From Leifsonia sp. PS1209 (GTDB lineage: Bacteria; Actinomycetota; Actinomycetes; Actinomycetales; Microbacteriaceae), in contig NZ_CP051154.1 of assembly GCF_012317045.1 (NCBI RefSeq), positions 1,736,001 through 1,800,000 on the forward strand: a DNA stretch of 64,000 nucleotides, given 5' to 3'. The position numbers and the translations under genes are program-made. Each line of letters starts with the position of its first letter. The first letter of the stretch is position 1. The notes below the pieces were generated by a model. That model saw only the letters and a list, made by a program, of their open reading frames with translations, did no database searches and was not told the DNA's origin. Below are positions 25,585-32,884 of this stretch, one piece after another.

Positions 25585-26360
25585 TCGCAGGTGCGCAGGA
25601 GATTCTCGCCGTGCGGGGGCTCACCCGGGTGTATACGGACTCCGGCGGAAACGAGATCGCGGCGCTCCGCGGAGTGGACCTCACGGTCCATGAACGCGAA
25701 CTCGTAGCCATCGTCGGCCCGTCCGGGTCGGGCAAGTCCACGCTTCTCCAGCTCATCGGCGGCCTCGACACTGCGACGAGCGGAACGATCTCGTTCGCTG
25801 GACGTGACGTGACGGCGCAGACCGAACGGCAGAGGACGGTGTTCCGCCGCGACCATGTCGGCTTCGTGTTCCAGTCGTTCCACCTCGTCCCCACCATGAC
25901 CGTCGTTGAGAACGTGGCGCTCACGGCGATCGTCGCGAACGCGAAGCGGGCGGAGTGGTTCCCGCGCGCGCTCGATGTGCTCGCGGAACTCGATCTCGTC
26001 GACCACGCCAAGCGCATGCCGAACCTGCTCTCCGGAGGGCAGCGTCAGCGGGTCGCGTTCGGCCGGGCGATCTTCGGACGACCGGACGTCCTCCTCGCCG
26101 ACGAGCCGACAGGAAACCTCGACACGAAGAACAGCGACATCATCCTGAATCTCCTGCGTACCGGACTCGATGCCTCCGAGGTCCGCTGCGGCGTCCTGGT
26201 GACCCACGACCTGCGGGCGGCGGGGTTCGCCGATCGTGTCATCGCGCTCAGAGACGGCGTCATCGTCGACGAGCTGAGCCATGACAGGGCCACTGCCGGC
26301 CGTTCCGACGTCGAGCGGGGTGAACATGTTCGCTCGTGGCTTGCGTCAGCTCTTCGCTGA
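25581..26360 (+). CDS. ABC transporter ATP-binding protein, MacB/LolD type
   Basis: This is a 259-residue nucleotide-binding domain. It contains Walker A GPSGSGKST (46-54), Q-loop FQSFHLVPTMTVVENV (about 97), signature LSGGQRQR (about 150), Walker B VLLADEPTGNLD and the H-loop. The typical MacB/LolD spacing pairs it with the FtsX-like permease encoded next. GTG at 25581 overlaps the acyltransferase stop; its 3' end overlaps the permease start by 35 bp. It probably powers export of the cluster product or self-protection. Confidence 0.93.
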   Translation: MIAGAQEILAVRGLTRVYTDSGGNEIAALRGVDLTVHERELVAIVGPSGSGKSTLLQLIGGLDTATSGTISFAGRDVTAQTERQRTVFRRDHVGFVFQSFHLVPTMTVVENVALTAIVANAKRAEWFPRALDVLAELDLVDHAKRMPNLLSGGQRQRVAFGRAIFGRPDVLLADEPTGNLDTKNSDIILNLLRTGLDASEVRCGVLVTHDLRAAGFADRVIALRDGVIVDELSHDRATAGRSDVERGEHVRSWLASALR

Positions 26361-28782
26361 GGGGCGCCGGTACGCAGTCGCAGCGTCGGCGTTGACGGCA
26401 GGCGTTGCGCTGCTCTTCGGCACCCTCCTCACCTCCTTGTCCGTCGGAGCGACCCTCTCGGCGGGCGTCGACGCGCTCGGCGGAATCGGGCAAGCCGGAA
26501 TCGTGTCGAGCACCCCGGGGGCGGCCGTCCCTGAAGAGGACGCCGCCGCCGTCGCGGAGCTGCCAGGAGTCGGGCTGGCTGTCACCACGCTCAGCCGGGG
26601 GTCGTCCGTCGAGGGCGCGAGGGGGTCGCGCAGCGATCTGACAGTCACGGGATATTCGACCGATCTCAACGAGGCGATCAGCCGGCTCGCCTCGCAGGGC
26701 AGGCTCCCACGGGAGGGAAGCGAAGAAGTACTGCTCCCGTCGGATATTGCGGAGCGCCTCGGCGTCACGGTCGGAGACGACATCGCGCTCGCGGCCACGA
26801 CGGGACGGCGCGTCCTGGAGGTGGTCGGGATCGCCGACCCCCGAAGCCTCGGAGTGCTCGCCTACGAGAACATCTTCGTCAGCCTGCCGACGGCCCAGGA
26901 TATCTTCGACCTCCCGGCGCAGGTCACGAGAGTGGACCTCACGTTCTCTGGCTCTGCCGACGACTGGAAAGCGACGAACGCGGCGAAGCTCCCGCCCGGG
27001 CTGGTGCTCCAGGACACCTCGGCCGTCACGTCTGCTTTCGGACCCCTCCTGTCGACGATCACGCTGGTCCTCGTGCTGGCGTCCGCCGTGACGATGGGCG
27101 TTGCCGCGATCCTGATCGCCGTCGCGCTCGGAGCAGCCATCCGGGCGCGGGACAGTACATACGCGGTCATGCGCACCGTCGGCGCTTCGGGCGGGTGGCT
27201 TGGGCGACGCGTGCTTGCTGAGGCGACCATGCTCAGCGTGGTGTGCTCCATTGTCGGAATCGGTGCGGGGTTCGGAGTGAGCGCGGTGCTCAACCTGCTC
27301 CTGACCTCCAGCAACGGCTTGCCGATTCCACCGATGGAGGTGCGTCCCTGGCAGGTCGCGATCGCGTTCGCGACAGGACTCGTTGCCGGTCTGGCCGGGG
27401 CGTGCAGGTCGATCGTGTCGGTGGTGCGCCGCCCGCCGATCTCCACGATCACGCAGGATCGTGGGCGCCGCATGACCGGCTGGAGTCGATTCCTTGTCGT
27501 GGTCGCGGTGCTGGCACCGACGGTGGCGACGCTGTTCGTCGATCACGACGCGCTCACCATCGCCTCGCTCGTGGGCCTGATCGCCGCATCCATGCTCCTG
27601 GCGCCGGTCGCTCTACGTCTGCTGGCCAGGATGCCCGGGCTGCCGACCTGGTCGGCGCGCGCGTCCGCGCGACGCCTGCAACAGACGAACCCATTGGGCA
27701 TGATCTCGGCGATGACCGCCTCCATCGCGTGTCTCGGCCTCGCGCTTGTGATCGGGGTCTCGGCAATCAGCACGGCGATGTCTGTGCAGATCTCCCGCCA
27801 GTTCGGGGCCGACGTGCAGGTCACGTCGACGGTACCCCTGGATGCGCAGGCGACGGAGAGGATCGCGGGCGTCAGCGGCGTGCGAATCGTCTCCGGCACC
27901 ATCGCCGACCGGGCGACCTTCTCCGGCCCGGACGGCGAGACCGCGGCGGTCAGCGTGCTCGGAGTGGATCCGGCCACCTATTTCCAGACGGCGCAGCTCC
28001 CGTGGAACGCCGGAGACGACCACACCACGCCGGCCGCCCTGGAGAAGTCGGGCGGGATCGTCCTGCCTGCTGCGCTGGCGGCATCCAGCGGTGCCGGCGT
28101 CGGTTCCGAAGTCACACTGACGCGAGGAACGGCGTCCAAACGCCTGGCTGTCGTCGGGACGTTCGATTCGCTGGTCACGGGGACGCAGGTGGTCGTTCCG
28201 CTCCCGATCGCCCGAGCACTGGGGATGTCAGGTCAGACGGGCTGGAACGCCTCGGTCGCCGAGGGTGCCCATCCCGTGGAGGTACGGGACGCGGTCGCGG
28301 ACGAGCTCGGCGACGTCCCTGGGCTCACGGTCATCACGGCGGCCGCGATGCGGGAGCGGGCGACCAGCGAACTCGGTGCGTATTCGGCGTCCGCCTTCGC
28401 GGTTGTCCTCATCGCCTTCGGCCTCGGGTCCATCGGAATCGCCGGTGTCATGGCCTTCTCCGTCTATCAGAGGCAGGCCGAGTTCGGCGCCCTTCGCGCT
28501 GTCGGGGCGACACGGCGCGGGGTCGCCGGGCTCGTGCTGTGGGACGCGATCGGTGTGTCGCTCGCCTCTCTTGCCGTCGGTCTCTGCCTCGGTCAGCTCG
28601 CAGGTGCGCTCTTGACCAAGGTCATCGCGGGTTCTCTCGGGGTGAGTCTTGCCCCGGCGTTCGAGCCGGGCGCCTGGCTGGCGATCGCGGTGGTCACCGT
28701 CGTCTTCCTCGTGACGGCCTCGATCGGCCCGGCCAGAAGGGCGAGTGCGGTCGACCCCGTTGTCGCTCTGGCCGCGCAGTAG
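26326..28782 (+). CDS. FtsX/MacB-like ABC permease (duplicated FtsX domains)
   Basis: The 818-residue membrane protein has an N-terminal transmembrane helix (about 15-36), an extracytoplasmic MacB-type domain, and an FtsX block of three to four helices (about 240-350). A second extracytoplasmic domain follows, with a final FtsX block ending in TASIGPARRASAVDPVVAL. This is the long, two-FtsX-domain form found in Gram-positive peptide exporters and resistance transporters. ATG at 26326 (MFARGLRQLFAEG) follows GAGCGGGG; the open frame begins a little earlier at 26281. It works with the ATPase just upstream. Confidence 0.9.
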   Translation: MFARGLRQLFAEGRRYAVAASALTAGVALLFGTLLTSLSVGATLSAGVDALGGIGQAGIVSSTPGAAVPEEDAAAVAELPGVGLAVTTLSRGSSVEGARGSRSDLTVTGYSTDLNEAISRLASQGRLPREGSEEVLLPSDIAERLGVTVGDDIALAATTGRRVLEVVGIADPRSLGVLAYENIFVSLPTAQDIFDLPAQVTRVDLTFSGSADDWKATNAAKLPPGLVLQDTSAVTSAFGPLLSTITLVLVLASAVTMGVAAILIAVALGAAIRARDSTYAVMRTVGASGGWLGRRVLAEATMLSVVCSIVGIGAGFGVSAVLNLLLTSSNGLPIPPMEVRPWQVAIAFATGLVAGLAGACRSIVSVVRRPPISTITQDRGRRMTGWSRFLVVVAVLAPTVATLFVDHDALTIASLVGLIAASMLLAPVALRLLARMPGLPTWSARASARRLQQTNPLGMISAMTASIACLGLALVIGVSAISTAMSVQISRQFGADVQVTSTVPLDAQATERIAGVSGVRIVSGTIADRATFSGPDGETAAVSVLGVDPATYFQTAQLPWNAGDDHTTPAALEKSGGIVLPAALAASSGAGVGSEVTLTRGTASKRLAVVGTFDSLVTGTQVVVPLPIARALGMSGQTGWNASVAEGAHPVEVRDAVADELGDVPGLTVITAAAMRERATSELGAYSASAFAVVLIAFGLGSIGIAGVMAFSVYQRQAEFGALRAVGATRRGVAGLVLWDAIGVSLASLAVGLCLGQLAGALLTKVIAGSLGVSLAPAFEPGAWLAIAVVTVVFLVTASIGPARRASAVDPVVALAAQ

Positions 28783-28808
28783 GTCGTCGACAGATGCAGG
28801 AGGTTGTC

Positions 28809-29969
28809 ATGGATGAATCGCACAGTCACCCTCGGCTCCGGAGCAGCGTCCTCGCCTTCCGTCGTGACCAGACGGTTCAGTTCATCTCAGTGAGCGATCT
28901 GCGCGTCAAGGAGTTCCAGGCAACGGATGCGGTCATCGCGCTGATCCCGCTGATCGACGGCACGCGTTCCATCGCCGAGCTTCGGACAGCCGTCGCGGAA
29001 TTCCCCGACAGCGCGAACGCGGTCGATGCATGTCTCGACGTGCTGAGAGACGAGCGACTCCTCGGCCGTGGTGAGCGGTGGGCGGGCGATGCCCGCCACT
29101 CCCGCCAGGGACTGCTTTTCGAGGAGATGATCGCGACCTTCCCGCAGCTCCCCGCATCGCCGCGAGCCCTGCAGGACAGACTCGGCGATGCGAGGGTGGT
29201 CATCGTCGGTATCGGTGGTGTCGGATCGTGGGTGCTCCAGTCGTTGGCGATGGCCGGGGTCGGTCGGCTCGACATCGTGGACCCCGATGTCGTCGAGCTG
29301 TCGAACCTCAACCGACAGCCGCTGTATTCGACCGTGCAGGTCGGTACAGCGAAGATCGACGCCGCGCGCGATCGCCTCGGCGACATCACCGACGGCATCG
29401 TGGTGTCTGGGCACCGGCGGTCGGTCGAGTCGACGTCCGATCTCGCCGACCTCGTCGATGGCGCCGACCTCGTCATCAGCTGCGGAGACGAGCCCGATCC
29501 GTTCGCACTGTCCGACATCGTCGCCGAGTGCGCGCAGGTGTCCGGCATCCCTCACATCGTCGGCGGAGCGTACGGCGGAAACCTCGGTTCTCCGGGCGTG
29601 ACGGTCGTGCCGGGCAAGACAGTCTGCTGGAGCTGTATCCGGGACGCGACACGAGACGACCACCGTCGGCTCTCGATGACGACGCTCAAGGGGAGGAGCG
29701 ACGCCGGCGGGAGCATCGCGCCGGTGTCCGGTCTGGTGGGGAACCTGACGGCCTGGGAGGCGTTGCGGGTGCTGCTCGGCCTCCCGCTCGGTCTCGCCGA
29801 CCACGTCCGGGAACTGGACATCATGAGTCTGGACTGGCGCATTCGCCGCGTCGAGCCCGCCGTCGATTGTGCGAGGCGCATCCACGCCGACGGGCAGACT
29901 GCGCTCACCCGAGAGCCGTCGTCTAGCGCGTCGGAGTCGGCGTCGGGGTCGGTGTCGGCGCCGGGGTGA
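28809..29969 (+). CDS. E1-like (ThiF/MccB-type) adenylating enzyme with RRE-like N-terminus
   Basis: The 386-residue product starts at ATG 28809, five bases after AGGAGG. Residues about 22-88 resemble a PqqD-like RiPP recognition element (LIPLIDGTRSIAELRTAVAEF). The adenylation core has RHSRQ (97-101), the Rossmann loop IVGIGGVGSW (132-141) and DPDVVELSNLNRQ (158-170). One zinc pair, CWSC, is at 273-276. The second CxxC is not complete: only one Cys remains (VDCARR). The last codons run into the 3' end of the opposite-strand DUF3515 gene and give a low-complexity Ser tail. Relatives activate peptide carboxylates, as in microcin C7, pantocin and azole peptides. Confidence 0.8.
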   Translation: MDESHSHPRLRSSVLAFRRDQTVQFISVSDLRVKEFQATDAVIALIPLIDGTRSIAELRTAVAEFPDSANAVDACLDVLRDERLLGRGERWAGDARHSRQGLLFEEMIATFPQLPASPRALQDRLGDARVVIVGIGGVGSWVLQSLAMAGVGRLDIVDPDVVELSNLNRQPLYSTVQVGTAKIDAARDRLGDITDGIVVSGHRRSVESTSDLADLVDGADLVISCGDEPDPFALSDIVAECAQVSGIPHIVGGAYGGNLGSPGVTVVPGKTVCWSCIRDATRDDHRRLSMTTLKGRSDAGGSIAPVSGLVGNLTAWEALRVLLGLPLGLADHVRELDIMSLDWRIRRVEPAVDCARRIHADGQTALTREPSSSASESASGSVSAPG

Positions 29970-30459
29970 GCGACGTGTCGAGCGTCGACAGGCACTTGCT
30001 GGTCTGCTTGATGGTCTGGATGGCGCTCGCGAACTCGGGGAGCACCGACGCGTCCGAGACGCCGGCGACGTGGTCGATGACGACCTCCGTGGCCGGGGTG
30101 CGGCCGAACGTCTGGTAGACGATCGTCTTCGCATCCGGTTCGGTCATCAGCACCCAGTCGACGCCGTTCACCGAGACGCACGGCTTGGTGGTCGGGCCGA
30201 TCGGCGGCACGCCGCAGCGCAGCAGCACGGCGGTCGGGTCGCCCCAGGCGCCGGTGGCCTGCGCGTCGGTCTGACGCTCCGCCTTGCCGCCGACGCTGTC
30301 CGGCAGGCGGACGCTGACCTCCGCGCATCCGGGATCGTTGGCGTCGGCCGCCGGCTGGAGCGAGACGATCGGCGCGCACCCGGCGAGGGCGATGCCTGCG
30401 CCGAGGACGATGGTGAGGAGGGCTGCTGTGCGACGCTGGGCGCGGTGACGGGTGGACAT
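29923..30459 (-). CDS. DUF3515-family lipoprotein
   Basis: The 178-residue exported lipoprotein carries a signal peptide with lipobox LAGC (about 25-28). Cys pairs (PGCAEVSV, LRCGVPP, PCVSVNGVDW) match the DUF3515 family. It ends in a PTPTPTPTPT repeat tail. The start is ATG at 30459; longer open frames upstream are antisense to thiL. DUF3515 genes normally lie between ddl and thiL in this group, so the gene marks the right edge of the inserted cluster. Its 3' 47 bp overlap the E1-like gene convergently. Function unknown. Confidence 0.85.
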   Translation of the reverse strand: MSTRHRAQRRTAALLTIVLGAGIALAGCAPIVSLQPAADANDPGCAEVSVRLPDSVGGKAERQTDAQATGAWGDPTAVLLRCGVPPIGPTTKPCVSVNGVDWVLMTEPDAKTIVYQTFGRTPATEVVIDHVAGVSDASVLPEFASAIQTIKQTSKCLSTLDTSLTPAPTPTPTPTPTR

Positions 30460-30483
30460 CCGTTTCAGGCTACCGTTTGATGC

Positions 30484-31485
30484 ATGACGATGTCTGGGAG
30501 CGGAACCGCGGGAGCGACCATCGGCGAGGTGTCCGAGGTGGAGACTCTGAAGCGGATCTTCCCCCGGCTGCCGGAGTCCGCGGCCACCATCGTCGGGCCC
30601 GGCGACGACGCCGCCGTGATCGCGGCTCCGGACGGCCGGTACGTGGTGACGACGGACATGATGGTGCACGGCCCGGACTTCCGGCTGGCCTGGTCGACGC
30701 CGTACGACCTCGGCTGGAAGGCCGCGGCGACCAACCTCTCCGACGTAGCGGCGATGGGGGCCGTGCCCACCGCGATGGTCGTCGCCATCGCCGCGCCGTC
30801 CGCAACGCCCGTCCACGACCTGGAACGCGTCGCCGACGGGTTCCGCGACGCCTGCGCTTCCCTCGCCCCCGGATGCGGCGTGGTCGGCGGGGATCTCTCC
30901 GCCTCGGACACGTTCACCATCGCCGTGACCGCGTTCGGCGACCTGGAGGGCCGGGACCCCGTGCTGCGCAGCGGAGCGCGCGCCGGCGACGTGCTGGCGG
31001 TGTCCGGAGCGCTCGGGCGTGCAGGGACCGGGCTGCGCCTCTTGTTCGAGCGGGCGGTCGACGAGACGGGGGAGCCGGACAGGGCGCGCTTCGATGAGGT
31101 GCTGCGCGAGCATCCGGATGCGGTGGCCGCCCAGCTGCGTCCGGAGCCGCCGATCCAGGATGGGCCGCTCGCCGCCGTCGCGGGCGCCACCGCCATGCTC
31201 GACCTGAGCGACGGGCTGGCGCTCGACGCCCGCAGAGTCGCACTGGCGAGCGGCGTGGCGCTCGACATCGACCCTGCAGCGCTCGGCGGCGATGTGCAGG
31301 CCGCGCTCACCGGGGGAGAGGACCACGGGCTCCTCGCGACGTTCCCGGCCGGGACGGAGCTGCCGGGCGGTTTCCGCGCGATCGGCACGGTGCGGGAGGG
31401 CGACGGCCTGCTGGTGGGCGGCCGGCCGTTCGACGCGCGCGGCGGCTGGGACCCGTACGAGGGCTGGGACGGCAACGCGGGCTGA
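30484..31485 (+). CDS. thiL: Thiamine-monophosphate kinase
   Basis: ThiL phosphorylates thiamine monophosphate to thiamine diphosphate. The 333-residue product shows the AIR-synthase-like fold with IVGPGDDAAVI (about 37), TDMMVHGPDF (about 58), KAAATNLSDVAAMGA (about 79) and GGDLSAS. It is divergent from the DUF3515 gene with only 24 bp between the starts, so the two promoters overlap or transcripts are near leaderless. A second ATG six bases in is an alternative start. Confidence 0.95.
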   Translation: MTMSGSGTAGATIGEVSEVETLKRIFPRLPESAATIVGPGDDAAVIAAPDGRYVVTTDMMVHGPDFRLAWSTPYDLGWKAAATNLSDVAAMGAVPTAMVVAIAAPSATPVHDLERVADGFRDACASLAPGCGVVGGDLSASDTFTIAVTAFGDLEGRDPVLRSGARAGDVLAVSGALGRAGTGLRLLFERAVDETGEPDRARFDEVLREHPDAVAAQLRPEPPIQDGPLAAVAGATAMLDLSDGLALDARRVALASGVALDIDPAALGGDVQAALTGGEDHGLLATFPAGTELPGGFRAIGTVREGDGLLVGGRPFDARGGWDPYEGWDGNAG

Positions 31486-31527
31486 GCGGCGCGAGATCGA
31501 GGTCGGTCACGACCGGCGTCTGTAGCG

Positions 31528-32094
31528 TCAGTCGCGTTCGAGCCAGTACAGCGCCGTGTCGCCGTAGTCCTTGCGGCGCTCGATCACGAGGCCGTCCGGC
31601 ATGGTCGGCTCCGGCGTGCGGGTGCTGCGCTCGACGCACACCGTGGCGTGCGGGGCGAGGCGCGGCACGAGAGCGGTGAGCACGGCGAGCAGCTCGGCGT
31701 CGTCCACCTCGTATGGAGGGTCGATGAACACGAGGTCGTAGGTCGAGCCGGCCCCGGCGAGGTAGCTCTGCACGGCCGCGCCGCGCACCTCGATGACGGG
31801 GACCGCATAACGCGGCGCGGCTTTCGCGACCGACTGCGCGTTCCTGCGGCAGACCTGGGCGGCGTCCGCGTTCCTCTCCACCAGCGTGACGTGCGTCGCG
31901 CCTCTGCTCGCGGCCTCCAGGCCGAGCGCGCCCGATCCGGCGTACAGGTCGAGCACCCGGGCGCCGTGCACGGCGTCGCGCGCGTCGAGCGCGGAGAAGA
32001 TCGCCTCGCGCACCCTGTCGCTCGTCGGGCGGGTTCCGCTCTTCGGCACCTGCAGGCTGAGCGAGCCGGCGAATCCGGCGACGATACGTGTCAT
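31528..32094 (-). CDS. rsmD: 16S rRNA (guanine966-N2)-methyltransferase
   Basis: This is an S-adenosylmethionine-dependent methyltransferase of 188 residues that modifies 16S rRNA in small-subunit assembly. The SAM-binding VLDLYAGSGALGLEA (about 46) and the catalytic DPPY motif (VFIDPPYEV, about 124) are present. It is convergent with thiL and divergent from the TPR gene. RsmD is commonly near coaD and recG in actinobacteria, as here. Confidence 0.95.
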   Translation of the reverse strand: MTRIVAGFAGSLSLQVPKSGTRPTSDRVREAIFSALDARDAVHGARVLDLYAGSGALGLEAASRGATHVTLVERNADAAQVCRRNAQSVAKAAPRYAVPVIEVRGAAVQSYLAGAGSTYDLVFIDPPYEVDDAELLAVLTALVPRLAPHATVCVERSTRTPEPTMPDGLVIERRKDYGDTALYWLERD

Positions 32095-32143
32095 GGCAAT
32101 TCGAGCCTAGCGTCAGCGACGGCAGGGCGGCCAAGATGGAGGG

Positions 32144-32884
32144 ATGGTAGATCGCCTGGAACAGGCAGAACTCGACGCCATCTGGAACTTCGACGACCCT
32201 GTCGCCTCTGCCGACCGGTTCGCCGCAGCGGCGGCAGAGCCCGACCGGCCCGAACTGGTCAGGGCAGAGCTCGAGACCCAGCGCGCCCGCGCGCTCGGGC
32301 TGCTGCGCCGCTTCGACGAGGCGGACGCCCTGCTCGACCTGCTGATCCCCGCCACGGACACGCTCGCCGTGCGCGTGCTGCTCGAACGCGGACGGCTCCG
32401 CAACTCCGCGGGACGAACCGCGGAGGCCACCGCGCTGTTCGAGGAGGCCCTCAGTGCTGCCCGGCGCCAGGGAGAGACCTTCCTCGCCGTCGATGCGGCC
32501 CACATGCTCGCCATCTCCGATCCGGAGCGCTCGGAGCACTGGACCGCGGAGGGACTCTCCGACCTCGCATCCAGCCACGACCCGCGCACACTGCGCTGGG
32601 CGGTCGCCCTGCACAACAACCGCGGCTGGCGGCTGTTCGAGGAGGGCACCCCGGTGTCGGCGCTCGCCGAGTTCGAGGCGGCGGAGGAGGCGGCAGAGCG
32701 CTACGGCACGCCGGAGCAGCGCTTCGCGGCGGCGTGGACCGTCGCACGCTGCCTGCGTGAGCTCGGGCGCATCCAGGAGGCCAGGCGCATCCAGCAGCGG
32801 CTCGCCGCCGAGCAGCCGGAGGACGAGGCCGTCGCGGCCGAACTGGCGGCACTGACGGACGCGGCGCATACGATCGAACCATGA
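32144..32884 (+). CDS. Tetratricopeptide-repeat-like protein
   Basis: The 246-residue soluble, Ala/Glu/Leu-rich helical protein shows paired-helix repeats typical of TPRs, for example RALGLLRRFDEADALLDLL and GRTAEATALFEEALSAARRQG. It has no catalytic motif, signal peptide or transmembrane segment. GGAGGG precedes the ATG. The stop overlaps the recG start by 4 bp, so it is co-expressed with recG, but no direct functional link is evident from sequence. Function unknown. Confidence 0.7.
   Translation: MVDRLEQAELDAIWNFDDPVASADRFAAAAAEPDRPELVRAELETQRARALGLLRRFDEADALLDLLIPATDTLAVRVLLERGRLRNSAGRTAEATALFEEALSAARRQGETFLAVDAAHMLAISDPERSEHWTAEGLSDLASSHDPRTLRWAVALHNNRGWRLFEEGTPVSALAEFEAAEEAAERYGTPEQRFAAAWTVARCLRELGRIQEARRIQQRLAAEQPEDEAVAAELAALTDAAHTIEP

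Noticed and set aside
24361..29969. Lanthipeptide, lasso peptide, sactipeptide or YcaO azole cluster
   Set aside because: No LanM/LanB/LanC, asparagine-synthetase-like, radical SAM or YcaO protein is encoded. The E1-like protein stands alone.
28809..29969. Housekeeping MoeB/ThiF for molybdopterin or thiamine
   Set aside because: The RRE-like N-terminus, neighbours and absence of thiS/moaD nearby argue against it; thiL is separated by the convergent DUF3515 gene.
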